The translations under genes and the position numbers were made by a program. DNA of 63,233 bases from CAZRKC01 sp964600665 (lineage in GTDB: Bacteria > Bacillota > SLNR01), in contig CAZRKC010000012.1 of the NCBI GenBank assembly GCA_964600665.1, positions 1 through 63,233 on the forward strand, given 5' to 3'. This document shows positions 45,791 to 54,710 of the stretch, in pieces. Numbering within the stretch: position 1 is the stretch's first letter; each line of letters begins with the position of its first letter. The notes under the pieces are model-generated. The model saw only the letters and a program-made list of their open reading frames with translations, did not search any database and was not told where the DNA came from.

Positions 45791-46098
45791 CGATACTAAA
45801 TGCGCAATCATACTATTTAACGGTTGCAAGATTGGCAATAGTTTTCCAAAAAACTTGGCACAAAAAGGATTATTTTGATGATAAGCTGTTGTAGTGAAAA
45901 ATTTATCATACTCTTATGAAACACTAGTAGACTGACAAAAGCCGGTTCCTTCATCTCATTTATCAGCGTGCGTCATCCGAGTACTCTGTTTTATGTTATT
46001 CACAAGATGTTCGGTAATCTGTCACATGGTTGTCACATCTCACGGTTACAATGAAGTTACGCACAACAATGCGAATAAATTGTCAAGGGGATGTAACT

Positions 46099-46434
46099 AT
46101 GAAAAGGAATATCAGTATCTTGTTATTAGTAGGGCTGATGGTGTTAGGAATTGCTAGTTTTGGGTTTGCGGGTACAGTCGAAGATGACATAGTAGTCAAC
46201 AGCTCAGTACAGGAACAGGAACAAGAGCAAACATGTGACTGCGATGGTGACTGTGACGGGGAGATGTTACAAAAACGAATTCAGCAGAGAGATCAAGATT
46301 GTGATGGAGAATGTCTTAATGAGTGCGATGGTGAATGTAGCAGTGTAGGAGCTGGTACGATGGCGCGGAAACAGAATCGTCAGAATCAAAACAATCGGGA
46401 ATGTGATGGCACCTGCGCAACGGACAATCAATAA
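46099..46434 (+). CDS. Secreted Cys-Asp-Gly repeat protein
   Basis: 111 residues. A signal peptide (about 1-24, ending FGFAG) is followed by an acidic Gln/Glu stretch and then repeats CDCDGDCDGE, DCDGEC, ECDGEC and ECDGTC, spaced with basic/Gln segments. Ten cysteines in 111 residues with so many acidic neighbours suggest a metal-binding or disulfide-rich exported peptide; the family is not one I know. ATG 46099 is preferred, with an AAGGGG about nine bases upstream. A terminator follows the stop. It is an intact gene inside a zone of remnants. Confidence 0.75.
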   Translation: MKRNISILLLVGLMVLGIASFGFAGTVEDDIVVNSSVQEQEQEQTCDCDGDCDGEMLQKRIQQRDQDCDGECLNECDGECSSVGAGTMARKQNRQNQNNRECDGTCATDNQ

Positions 46435-46446
46435 CTAAGCAGTAAA

Positions 46447-46477
46447 GAATAGGCACAGTGATGTGCCTATTTCTTTT
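46447..46477 (+). terminator. Rho-independent terminator
   Basis: Hairpin GAATAGGCAC (46447-46456) with GTGCCTATTTC (46463-46473), then a T-rich tail. Ends the Cys-Asp-Gly gene. Confidence 0.85.
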
Positions 46478-46757
46478 ACAAATGGAGAAATTGAATACCC
46501 GTCAAATGGCATCAAGGGAATGAGTCAAATAAAAGGGAACTGGATAAATGCCGCATTATGAAGACTCATAACCATGTGAATGCTGCCTGCTATGACAACT
46601 GGCCACACCTTGGAAGGTAGTTAAACTCGGCAGGTTCTCTAATGGCGCGATATATGGCAAAAGAATGGAACAGCTGTAAGATATCAAGGAACTCCCAGGA
46701 TGACAGATAAAAATTTGTTCGGAATTTCAAACTCGAGATGCGAATATTTTAGGTCGT

Positions 46758-46856
46758 ACAGTCCAGCGATTGGAAGTTATGTGAAGACGATGGAGGGCTA
46801 GGATACGCTGATGGATGAAGAAAAAAGTTAGTGAAATTGAAATACATAGAAAATAG
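46758..46856 (+). pseudogene. Sigma-like phage regulator remnant (copy A)
   Basis: Base-level similarity to 58400-58510: CCAGCG...GAAG, ATGGAGG, GATGAAGAAAAAAGTTAGTG and AAATACATAGAAAATAG align to the copy at 58.4 kb. All frames are broken. Too short to be more than a relic. Confidence 0.45.
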
Positions 46857-46964
46857 ATACAGAATTGAAGGACCTGGGATGGATTTGGATATCTTGGAGT
46901 TAACAATTTTTTCAGTAAAGGATGGAATCATACGATAATTTAGTTTATGGGCAGGGTTAATTAA

Positions 46965-47300
46965 GTGCAACAAGACCGGGGATAGAATTGCCATCAAAGT
47001 ACCCCTGAGTCAGATACAACAAGATATGCTGGTGTGACGTCAGGCATCACGGCATTTCGGGTCGCGATGTGGATTGCAGAAGAGAATGTCCTGGCTGCTA
47101 CGGCAGAACCGGGGATCCCGCTGATGGAGCCAATTAATACCTCGAGCGGGGTCTGGATGCAGATATGGATAGTTATATCGTGTGACCGGAGTTTCCAGAG
47201 GATGAAATGGAGGGGAAATCGAGGAACAGCCGTGATCACTCCAAACCCATCGCATCCGGTAAAAGCTGTGAAACCAACCAAAGGCAAGAAGAAGCCGGAT
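46965..47300 (+). pseudogene. Duplicate of the 3' end of the RsgI-like gene
   Basis: Aligns base by base with about 44955-45310: ACAAGACCGGGGATA, GCATTTCGGG, GAGAATGTCCTGGCTGC, CATCCGGTAAAAGCTGTGAA all match with substitutions, and an early TGA and frameshifts break it. No start, no signal peptide. It includes the terminator that follows. Confidence 0.85.
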
Positions 47301-47313
47301 AATGTGATCCAAA

Positions 47314-47340
47314 CAAAACCGCCCCCCGGGCGGTTTTGTA
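47314..47340 (+). terminator. Duplicated terminator
   Basis: A CCGCCC/GGGCGG hairpin then TTTTG, a copy of the terminator at 45323-45342, after the RsgI-like tail remnant. Confidence 0.75.
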
Positions 47341-47389
47341 TTATGCATGGTGGGCAAGCGTCTCATGGTCTGCAAGCCAGAGTTATGCA

Positions 47390-48025
47390 TATTGATGGGA
47401 TACATACCGCGGAAGTTCGATGATGGCGAATGCAGTGACTTTGCGGATACACTTATGGATGACAGGTTAGGATTCCGACTTATCCGGCGGCCGCTCGCTC
47501 CCCCATAAAGCAAGGCGCATTTCCAGATGCAGAAACTCCGATTGATTTCGGATAAATCCTGCCCGGGCTTTATCCAGGATGCTTTCATCCTCTTCATCGA
47601 GACCCTGATTTTCACAGAGCATTTACACAGAAGCCCTTCATGGTCGTGGCTTCTGTTATGAAGTTCTAGACAAGTTGGACTGCATTTGCCAGATCACCCT
47701 GATGAGAATGATCCCGCCTAACAGGGATATCAGACTTCCCCGGTAGATCAATTCAGCTGGGATAACTGCAATGCATTCAACAATGAGTGAATCTCGAACC
47801 GGCTCCTGTTTTGCCTGACCACTGGCACTGGAAGTAAACAGTGCCGCTAATCTGACATCTGCAACAGAAATGGAGCGGATATTCCAACATCCCAGGGACG
47901 CTACGGCCTCCGCCCACCATCGACAAATCCACTTGCGACAGTTTGGAGCACTCAGGATGTCTTTTGCCTCTGCTCCGATAACCGTCGCCATTGCTTGGGC
48001 AATTATTCGCGCATGACAATCCCAG
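47390..48025. repeat. Copy A of a 0.64-kb repeat (flavodoxin segment)
   Basis: Similar to 57165-57810 over its whole length in the same orientation, with scattered substitutions and small indels. It carries the decayed flavodoxin gene. Shared landmark: the run from CCCCATAAA through CGCATTTCC to TTTATCCAGGATG. Confidence 0.85.
47467..48025 (-). pseudogene. Flavodoxin-like protein, decayed copy A
   Basis: Reading on the minus strand the frame shows IGAEAKDI, then frameshifts, ALFTSSASGQAKQEPVRDSL, YRGSLISLLG and, in another frame, AGFIRNQSEFL to a stop at 47467-47469. The FMN loop (TGHSRK in copy B) reads Cys-His-Ala-Arg. It keeps the C-terminal codons that copy B lost to a stop. Not functional. 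Confidence 0.75.
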
Positions 48026-48072
48026 CATAGTATGCGGCTGCAGCCTTATGACCATTCACTCCTCCAAATATC

Positions 48073-49002
48073 TCAATGAATATTTTTCAAGTACGCCACC
48101 AGAACCGGGATCAGCTGGCGGTGCAGGGGGTAAGATGGATCGGAATAGGATGACATTTGATCCCAAGGGTCGTTAATTTCTTTGAATACATGGTTCATCC
48201 TCGTGATTATTCGGGACGCTTCGACCCCGACGCCTGCCTGCAGTGCCTCAAAATCAGCCAGATCCACTTGGACATCGGCATCCCCATGCACGACGAGGGT
48301 GGGGATCGTCAATCTGGCAATCACAGCTCCCGGGTCATACGCCATCCAGGAAAGCAGAAAAATCTGCTGGCTTTGGCTAAACATATGATCTTGAGGCAGG
48401 CTGGCATCGATTATACCATCCCGCAGCCCCCGTAAGACTTGAAGTTCCAGGCTGTCGGCTGGAAGCTGGGCTAGCAGCTGTTTTTCCAAGGTGACATCAA
48501 TAGGTACTCCCGTTCCTCCCAGTGAAATGAATCCCGCCGCCGGGGATTGTTCCGCTGCCAGCATCCCCACCAGAGAACCTTTACTGTGTCCTGCCACCAC
48601 AACATTTTTGTATCCTTGATCCTTCAGATAATTGATCACGGCCACACAGTCGCGGACAAACGTGTCAAATTCCAGTTGGATTTTCAAATCGAAGGTTTTG
48701 CTGCTCTTGCCTGCCGTTCGCTTATCGTAACGGAAAGTGGAGATACCTTCCCTGGCAAGGCCTTGGGCCAGAAGCAGGAGTGAGTCGTTCCTGCCAGGGA
48801 TCAAAGAACTATTCCCATCCATATCCGTGGGACCAGATCCAGCTACGATAAGGACCACCAGGTCCTTATCCTTCCCTAACGCTCTTCCATATAGGGTTCC
48901 CCCATCCACAGGGATTTTGTGGTAACCCCCAAATTCGAGTCCAATATGGACACTTATTGCTACCAGGATCGTGATCAACATAATCAGATATATTTTTTTC
49001 AT
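48073..49002 (-). CDS. Membrane-anchored alpha/beta hydrolase
   Basis: 309 residues: an N-terminal transmembrane/signal segment (about 3-20) and an alpha/beta-hydrolase domain. Nucleophile elbow GHSKG (about 138-142), oxyanion loop with SGPTD near residue 56, a His in RMNHVFKEI close to the end. AAGAG precedes ATG. It comes five bases after the ABC permease gene in the minus-strand operon, so it probably works with that transporter, for example in lipid or peptide hydrolysis; the substrate is unknown. Confidence 0.82.
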   Translation of the reverse strand: MKKIYLIMLITILVAISVHIGLEFGGYHKIPVDGGTLYGRALGKDKDLVVLIVAGSGPTDMDGNSSLIPGRNDSLLLLAQGLAREGISTFRYDKRTAGKSSKTFDLKIQLEFDTFVRDCVAVINYLKDQGYKNVVVAGHSKGSLVGMLAAEQSPAAGFISLGGTGVPIDVTLEKQLLAQLPADSLELQVLRGLRDGIIDASLPQDHMFSQSQQIFLLSWMAYDPGAVIARLTIPTLVVHGDADVQVDLADFEALQAGVGVEASRIITRMNHVFKEINDPWDQMSSYSDPSYPLHRQLIPVLVAYLKNIH

Positions 49003-49006
49003 CTCT

Positions 49007-49789
49007 TTACCCCCGCGTTAATTCAAGATTTGTTAATCGGATGATAGTCAGGCCGTATAGCACAATGACAATGGTTAGAGTGGAGATCAGGGATCCCCAC
49101 AGGGTGAAAGAAGGTGCTACGGCGAGGAGTTCAGCTTCAACCAGCAATCCCGAAGGCAGATAGCGGTGCAGATTGAAAATACCTCCCAGGACTCGGGTCC
49201 CGTATGCTGCAAGCAGAGTCAACATGCCGGCGGTAATGGGTTTGCGAGTTAGGGCGCCGATGAAGATGAGGAGAAAAACCACATATAACATATAGAAACC
49301 TTGTAGGACTCCAGCGCGTAAGGCCGGGAGTATTGAGGGCAGGTCAAAACCAAAGAGAACACCTGCATACCCATAGTTGATCAGGGCAGAAATAGTGGTT
49401 GCTAGGAGCAAGAAGCCTCCATACACTGAACCCTTAGCCACCAACATTTCTTCGTATCTCTTTCCTGCGCAAACAGGCAAGATCAAAGTCTTTCCACTTA
49501 TCTCCTGGGCAATAATGCCCGAGAGAGTAAAAGCAATGATCAGGGTGCTGATCTGATAGACGCTGTTCATGTATCCCCGAATGCTAGCCACCTGGGTGGT
49601 GATCAGCATCTCCCGCATGATCTCCTCAGGCATGTTGGGGAACTGGCTTTTCAGAACTTCCGGTAGGACCAACTTGTTCATGAGAGGGTCGAAAATGGCG
49701 AAAAAGAGGATCCCGATAAAAAGAATGAGAAATCGATAATTTCGCAATCCCTCCAAAACTTCTTTTTTCAGGATAGCTTTAATGTCCAT
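49007..49789 (-). CDS. ABC-2 type transporter permease (YxlG-like)
   Basis: 260 residues with six predicted helices; N-terminus cytosolic, a large extracellular loop at about 45-85. Typical ABC-2 export permease. ATG 49789 is preferred because GGAGG lies nine bases upstream, inside the ATPase gene, which it overlaps by 11 bases. Order PLDc_N protein, ATPase, permease is that of Bacillus subtilis yxlE-yxlF-yxlG. Confidence 0.85.
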   Translation of the reverse strand: MDIKAILKKEVLEGLRNYRFLILFIGILFFAIFDPLMNKLVLPEVLKSQFPNMPEEIMREMLITTQVASIRGYMNSVYQISTLIIAFTLSGIIAQEISGKTLILPVCAGKRYEEMLVAKGSVYGGFLLLATTISALINYGYAGVLFGFDLPSILPALRAGVLQGFYMLYVVFLLIFIGALTRKPITAGMLTLLAAYGTRVLGGIFNLHRYLPSGLLVEAELLAVAPSFTLWGSLISTLTIVIVLYGLTIIRLTNLELTRG

Positions 49790-50702
49790 TTTTCCCAACC
49801 TCCTCCATAAAGATGTCTTCCAGGGTAGCTCTGCGCAGGGCAAAGGACTGGATTCTCAATCCAGATTGGGCCAAAAAGGCCAGAAGAGCTTTTCCTTCCC
49901 GATCCGGCGAATCTACCGATATGGAAATCTTGTCTCCTGCAGTCTCTACCCCCAAAATTCCTGGAAGTCGTTCAAGCTCTTTTAGTAGGTCTTGATGGAT
50001 ACCTTCAACGGGAGTTACCACATCATAAATAGACTTCACATTTTCCGTAAAGAGTGTTTCCAGTGATTTTTCAACAGCCATCTTCCCCTGGGTCAGGATT
50101 CCGACCCGGTCGCAAACCCGCTCAGCATCGTTTAAGATATGGGTTGACAAAAATACGGTTTTTCCGCGGGCTTTCAAGTCCATGATCAGGCGGAGGACAT
50201 CGTTTCTTCCCTCCGGGTCCAGGGCAGATGAAGGCTCATCCAACAAAATCAGAGCAGAATCATAGAAGAGGGCAGCGGCCATTCCCAATCGTTGCCGCAT
50301 GCCTCGAGAATACCCTCCAACCCGGCGATGGGCTGCCGCCGATAAACCTACCCAATTTAGCATTTCATCAATTCGCGCTTTCTTGGATCCTTTGGACCAG
50401 CGGCTTCCCAGGTATTCCAGGGTCTCCCGGCCAGTCAGCCACGGATAGAAACTGGGTTCTTCCGGAAGGTAGCCGATATGGAGATCTCCAGGATGGGTCA
50501 CCTTGGCCAGGTCCCAGCCATTCACTTGACATGTTCCGGTAGTTGGCCGGGATAGGCCTGCCAGGATGTTCATGGTGGTCGACTTACCTGCGCCGTTTTG
50601 GCCAAGGAAGCCGTAGATTTCCCCTTTATCCACATGAAGGTTGATCCCTTTGAGGGCTTGAAAATTGCCAAATTTTTTGGTAAGACCGGTTATGGTGATC
50701 AA
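49779..50702 (-). CDS. ABC transporter ATP-binding protein (YxlF-like)
   Basis: 307 residues with Walker A GQNGAGKST (near residue 38), signature YSRGMRQRL and Walker B ALILLDEPSSALDP. C-terminal extension of about 90 residues as in exporters. TTG 50702 is chosen: AGGAGGG is seven bases upstream and the codon overlaps the stop of the PLDc_N gene (TTGA). Longer ATG starts would overlap that gene entirely. Confidence 0.9.
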   Translation of the reverse strand: MITITGLTKKFGNFQALKGINLHVDKGEIYGFLGQNGAGKSTTMNILAGLSRPTTGTCQVNGWDLAKVTHPGDLHIGYLPEEPSFYPWLTGRETLEYLGSRWSKGSKKARIDEMLNWVGLSAAAHRRVGGYSRGMRQRLGMAAALFYDSALILLDEPSSALDPEGRNDVLRLIMDLKARGKTVFLSTHILNDAERVCDRVGILTQGKMAVEKSLETLFTENVKSIYDVVTPVEGIHQDLLKELERLPGILGVETAGDKISISVDSPDREGKALLAFLAQSGLRIQSFALRRATLEDIFMEEVGKNGH

Positions 50703-50902
50703 TACAGGTCCCTCCTTCTGCCTAAAGTAAGGAAGAGGATTGAACCGAAGAAGCTCACTAACAGAATGATCAGAGTCCATAAGCCTTTGCTTAAGTTTGC
50801 GGATCCTTCCTTGTACAATTTCCAAAGACAAAACCCTTTTAACGAGAACTCCAAAACCACCAAGGGGAGGATGACCAATAAATACTCACGAATAATGTCC
50901 AT
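50699..50902 (-). CDS. PLDc_N domain small membrane protein (YxlE-like)
   Basis: 67 residues with two transmembrane helices, LPLVVLEFSLKGFCLWKLY and a later FFGSILFLTLGRRR, the pattern of the phospholipase-D-nuclease N-terminal domain. In B. subtilis the comparable YxlE modulates the SigY system. Here the operon is driven by a two-component pair instead. ATG 50902 has AAAGGCGG seven bases before it. Confidence 0.8.
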   Translation of the reverse strand: MDIIREYLLVILPLVVLEFSLKGFCLWKLYKEGSANLSKGLWTLIILLVSFFGSILFLTLGRRRDLY

Positions 50903-51096
50903 GTTGATACCGCCTTTTTTTGATTTAAGTATATATGCCATAAGTGTTGTTTGATAAGTGACGGCTGTCACATGACCGGTCATAAGAAAACCGGACTGGC
51001 TGCAGTCCGGATGAAGGCTTTGCTATTGAATGTGGAAGGAAATACTTGCTGATCATCTGAGTCAACGGGTCGTCGGGTCTAATCCCGTAAGAAAAT

Positions 51097-51750
51097 TTAC
51101 TCTTTGTTCAGCTGCTGAAGGAGGAGGCCAGCTTGGACCCGGTTGCTGTTGCCCAATTTGGCGTAAATCTCGCTGATATAGTTTTTAACTGTCCCCTCAC
51201 TCAAAAAAAGAGTTCTGGCAATCTGCCGGTTACTTAATCCTTGCGCCATCAGGGCGCCGATCTCCCGCTCCCGCTCGTTTAAGGATGCCAGACCCTCTGC
51301 CTTAAGCAGCCCTGGCAGTTCAGTCTGCCCGGAAATTCGGGCTGCCAGTTTTGCAGCGATCCGGCCTGGCAGCATCAACTGCCCAGCATGGGCAGCTAGA
51401 ATGGCTCGGATTAAATTGGGACCGTCAATATCTTTTAGGAGGTAGCCGGTGGCACCATTGGCCAAAGCATCAATGATAAAGTCATCATCATCAAAAGTGG
51501 TTAAAATGATAATCGCTACTTTGGGATCGATCTTATTGATGGCGGAAGCGGCTTCGACCCCGTTCATCACGGGCATTTGGATATCCATGAGAATCACATC
51601 AACGGCGGTTTCCTGAAGACAGGCCAAAGCCCTCTCCCCATTCTCTGCTTCTGCCACCACTTCCATGTTCTCCTGGATATTAATGATCGTCTTCAGACCT
51701 TCCCTGAGGAGCATTTGATCGTCCACAAGCATGACCCTAACTTTCTTCAT
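51097..51750 (-). CDS. NarL/LuxR-type response regulator
   Basis: 217 residues: receiver with acidic residues D10-D11, phospho-Asp56 in LMDIQMPV, and a LuxR HTH domain at the C-terminus (EREIGALMAQGLSNRQIA, then GTVKNYISEIYAKLG). ATG 51750 has AGGAAGG upstream; the GTG at 51759 is part of that SD. It overlaps the kinase stop by 14 bases. Followed by about 200 bases and the PLDc_N/ABC operon, its probable target. Confidence 0.92.
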   Translation of the reverse strand: MKKVRVMLVDDQMLLREGLKTIINIQENMEVVAEAENGERALACLQETAVDVILMDIQMPVMNGVEAASAINKIDPKVAIIILTTFDDDDFIIDALANGATGYLLKDIDGPNLIRAILAAHAGQLMLPGRIAAKLAARISGQTELPGLLKAEGLASLNEREREIGALMAQGLSNRQIARTLFLSEGTVKNYISEIYAKLGNSNRVQAGLLLQQLNKE

Positions 51751-52924
51751 TGATATCACCTTCCTGCAAAATGACGGGTATTTCGGCCACTAAACCGAAC
51801 CAGCCTTCCGAGTTTATATTAACCAAGAGGGTGCCTCCTCTTGCGTTTACCTGTTTTTTTATTTGATTCAAACCATAACCAAACTCCATTTTTTTCGGGA
51901 TGACACCGTTGTTGTAACTGGAGAGGGTGAGAAGCCCTTCAGCTCGTGTCAGTTGGATTTTTATTCTCGAGCAATTGCCGTGCTTGATGGCATTGGTGAT
52001 GGATTCCAGTATCATATGGTAAAGAACTTCCTTGATATCTACACTGACCTCGCGAATATCTTCCAGGGACGCATCCACATGGACCTGGGCATGGTTCCTG
52101 ACTTGCCCCAATAGCGTCTGGACGGCGCCGGAGAAATCCTCGTAATCTCGGTCTGTCTTGATCGCATGAATGGCTCGTCTCAACTGGTTAAGCCCCTGGC
52201 GAACCTGTTCTTTGGATACTTCAAGGCGTTTTTTGCTTTCGGTCGGGTCCTGGTCAAAAAGCATGCGGGCGGCCTCGATCTGGACCATGGCAGTAGTCAA
52301 CTGGTGCCCCACAGTATTGTGAATCTCGACTGCAATCCGGTTTCGTTCTTTTAATGCGGTCATTTCTTCAGCATCAATCATCTTGGCCTGTAGTTTTGCC
52401 GTCGTCTCCCGAAGCCGGCGGCTCTGAATACTGTAACTTCTGGCTAGGAAGGCAAACCCCACATAAAGGAGAATTTGCAAGGCAGCAATGGCGAACAAGA
52501 GCACGAGGTTCGTCGCAGGGACATGGAGGAGTGGCCGAATGTAAATGGACATGTACGCCAAATAACCGAAAAAGGCATAAAGGGCGCCATAAGTGTATTC
52601 ATAATCCAGAGCGATATCCCAAATGATGAGGGTGAGGACGGACAGACCCGCAGTGTTGACATCGATATATAGGGTAATGTAAATCACGAGGCCTTCCAGG
52701 TATGGGAAGATGCTTTGCCAAAAGCGGTTTTCTATCCTGGGCAGGTAGATGTGCCTGAAGAGGCTTAACACAATATAGAGCAGAAAACCCCCAGCCAGAA
52801 CAGGACGCTGTGCCGGGTTTGCGATAAGAACCCAACCAACCAACAGAAAGAATAAGATGCCCATAATTCCATGGGTGACCTTGAAGATTTTCTCTTCATA
52901 ACGTAAGTCCGTCATCAAAGCCAA
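51737..52924 (-). CDS. Sensor histidine kinase (HisKA_3 type)
   Basis: 395 residues: five or six N-terminal helices (about 15-165), a coiled linker, HisKA_3 with phospho-His202 in RIAVEIHNTVGHQL, and a HATPase domain (SITNAIKHGN; GYGLNQIKKQVNARGG). TTG 52924 has AGGAGG seven bases upstream; an ATG three codons later is possible. Pairs with the overlapping NarL-type regulator. Most likely controls the neighbouring ABC operon, in the manner of antimicrobial- or envelope-stress sensors. Confidence 0.9.
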   Translation of the reverse strand: MALMTDLRYEEKIFKVTHGIMGILFFLLVGWVLIANPAQRPVLAGGFLLYIVLSLFRHIYLPRIENRFWQSIFPYLEGLVIYITLYIDVNTAGLSVLTLIIWDIALDYEYTYGALYAFFGYLAYMSIYIRPLLHVPATNLVLLFAIAALQILLYVGFAFLARSYSIQSRRLRETTAKLQAKMIDAEEMTALKERNRIAVEIHNTVGHQLTTAMVQIEAARMLFDQDPTESKKRLEVSKEQVRQGLNQLRRAIHAIKTDRDYEDFSGAVQTLLGQVRNHAQVHVDASLEDIREVSVDIKEVLYHMILESITNAIKHGNCSRIKIQLTRAEGLLTLSSYNNGVIPKKMEFGYGLNQIKKQVNARGGTLLVNINSEGWFGLVAEIPVILQEGDINEES

Positions 52925-53288
52925 AGCAGCTCCTCCTCTTCGGAGTTTTCAATATTATTATATCATCATGGCGAAGAATTCAAAAGATGGATTGTATTGC
53001 CTTTAATTACAAGAAAGTTGCAACTGTAATCACAACTGCGATGATGAGCGAAGCAAAATGAAAATATTAAACCTTGGAGCCCACCAGATTAAATTGAGGT
53101 GGTTAGAAATTTTAAATATTGATACTGACATGGGCATCACGTTGCGATCTACCCAAAATGTGCATCCAAACAGTGCATGATGTGCCGGCTGTCGGAGTTG
53201 TCTTCGATTTCAAAGATTGTATGGGATGAAAGAGTAAATGAAAGAAATTTTAAGAAGTAACGAATAGTGAAGATTTTTAATAAAGTCG
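52925..53288. other. Intergenic region between two divergent operons
   Basis: About 365 AT-rich bases from the kinase start to the MarR promoter. No gene seen; the kinase promoter should lie in it. Confidence 0.5.
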
Positions 53289-53336
53289 TTGACAAATAGG
53301 CAACCTATTGCGTATAATATATGCAATAGGTTGCCT
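53289..53336 (+). promoter_or_regulatory. marR promoter with large palindromic operator
   Basis: TTGACA (53289-53294) and TATAAT (53313-53318), 18-base spacer. A perfect 14-bp inverted repeat with arms 53298-53311 and 53323-53336 encloses the -10 box in its 11-base centre. A dimeric MarR protein bound here would block the promoter, so autorepression is inferred. Confidence 0.85.
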
Positions 53337-53353
53337 TTAATTGGAGGTGCGAT

Positions 53354-53806
53354 ATGTCGGACAAAGAGAATCAGCAATTCATATTTGGTAGTATATTTCT
53401 TCTATCCAACAAACTTCAGTTGCTTGGGGATAAAATCACACAGGAGATTACTCTGAAGCAATGGTTTTTGCTTAACATGATCCAAAAAATGGATAACAAG
53501 TTTCCGAATTATCATGATATTGCCAAAGTGATTGGAACTTCACGCCAAAATGTCAGCAAAATGATATCTGTACTACAAAAAAATGGAATGGTAAAATTAG
53601 AACCTTCGGAAACGGATCATCGTGCCGTATATGTGACATTGACGCAGAAATGTTTAGATTATTTTTCTTCTAAGGAAGATATTGGAAACCAATTGTTGGA
53701 TACGCTTTTTGCTGGAATCCTGCCGCAAGAAACTGAACGTGTGGCGGCACTCCTTGGCCACATGCTCCATAACACTGAACCCGATTTCCAGGAGGTGATG
53801 ACATGA
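53354..53806 (+). CDS. MarR family transcriptional regulator
   Basis: 150 residues, a winged-helix HTH (about 45-95; IAKVIGTSRQNVSKMISVL as recognition region) and helical flanks for dimerisation. GGAGG is seven bases before the ATG. Its stop overlaps the next start (ATGA). The operator described above lies directly upstream, so it probably represses its own three-gene operon until it meets a ligand, which I cannot identify. Confidence 0.9.
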   Translation: MSDKENQQFIFGSIFLLSNKLQLLGDKITQEITLKQWFLLNMIQKMDNKFPNYHDIAKVIGTSRQNVSKMISVLQKNGMVKLEPSETDHRAVYVTLTQKCLDYFSSKEDIGNQLLDTLFAGILPQETERVAALLGHMLHNTEPDFQEVMT

Positions 53807-54696
53807 ACTCGATCCGAATGATGCGGGTATTGATTTTGATCGTTTGCATGCTGTTATTAGTTACGGCTTTGACCGGGTTGTATGGGCAGGAAGAAGGTTC
53901 CTCAAGAATCGTCTCAACCATAGACGGACGGGAAGTTGAGCTATACGGTCGCGGCACTTATGCTAATCACTCACCCTTGCGAGCTACTTCATATATGGGA
54001 GCAGACTGGGCGATGCTGTTGATAGTCTTACCCATTCTTTTAATCACATCTGCGTATATGGCCAATGCGCCAAAGTGTCTGATGGTTGGTTGTGGTGCGC
54101 TGATGATCGTTTTTTATTACTCAATAAGTTTAGCTTTCGGAGCAGCATTTAACCGCTATTTCCTATTATATACAGCTTTGTTCTCAATTGCCGGGTTCTC
54201 CTTCGGATATTCTGCCTGCCTGTTACGCAGGACATCCTGGAGGCAGATACACCAAGCACCCAGTAAAAATTGGGGTACTGCCATGTTTTTATTAATTGCG
54301 GGTACCTCTGCCCTGATTTGGTTGACGATGATTATCCCCGCGCTGACAAGCGGAGATTTTTCAGCATTCATTGATGTAAACACGACAGAACCGACCTTTG
54401 CTTTAGATATTGGTGTTATCTTCCCGCTCTTCACTGCCTGTGGAATTGCATTATTCAAGCAACGGGAATTCGGCTATCGCTTTACTCCGGTATTGCTCAC
54501 CTTTTATTCATTGGTGGGGGCTCTGGTGACCGTCCAAACGATCGTGCAGCATAATTATGGTATCGAAATCCCTCTCCCGCAAATGATTGGGCTAGTCGCT
54601 AGTTTCATCGTATTGGGAGGCATCGCTTTGATTTTAAATATTCGATTTATGAGAAAAAATGAACGGGTATTGACTTGGGAAACTAATTTTTATTGA
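53803..54696 (+). CDS. Polytopic membrane protein in the marR operon
   Basis: 297 residues with about seven or eight transmembrane helices and one extracytoplasmic loop (about 25-60, after a signal-anchor-like first helix). No family recognised. Overlaps marR by four bases and is followed after 14 bases by a DUF4190-like gene, so the three are one operon. Probably the regulated function. Confidence 0.75.
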   Translation: MNSIRMMRVLILIVCMLLLVTALTGLYGQEEGSSRIVSTIDGREVELYGRGTYANHSPLRATSYMGADWAMLLIVLPILLITSAYMANAPKCLMVGCGALMIVFYYSISLAFGAAFNRYFLLYTALFSIAGFSFGYSACLLRRTSWRQIHQAPSKNWGTAMFLLIAGTSALIWLTMIIPALTSGDFSAFIDVNTTEPTFALDIGVIFPLFTACGIALFKQREFGYRFTPVLLTFYSLVGALVTVQTIVQHNYGIEIPLPQMIGLVASFIVLGGIALILNIRFMRKNERVLTWETNFY

Positions 54697-54710
54697 AAGG
54701 GGTGGCCACC

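Larger units (their letters stand above)
45306..46098. other. Remnant-rich intergenic zone
   Basis: About 790 AT-rich bases. It contains the RsgI-like gene's terminator, a RusA remnant at 45646-45790 and, before the Cys-Asp-Gly gene, a directly repeated TGTCACA (near 46019 and 46031). No intact gene seen. Confidence 0.5.
46435..46964. other. Gene-poor stretch
   Basis: Terminator, then about 450 bases with only a sigma-like regulator remnant (46758-46856). Elsewhere I see no coding potential. Confidence 0.5.
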
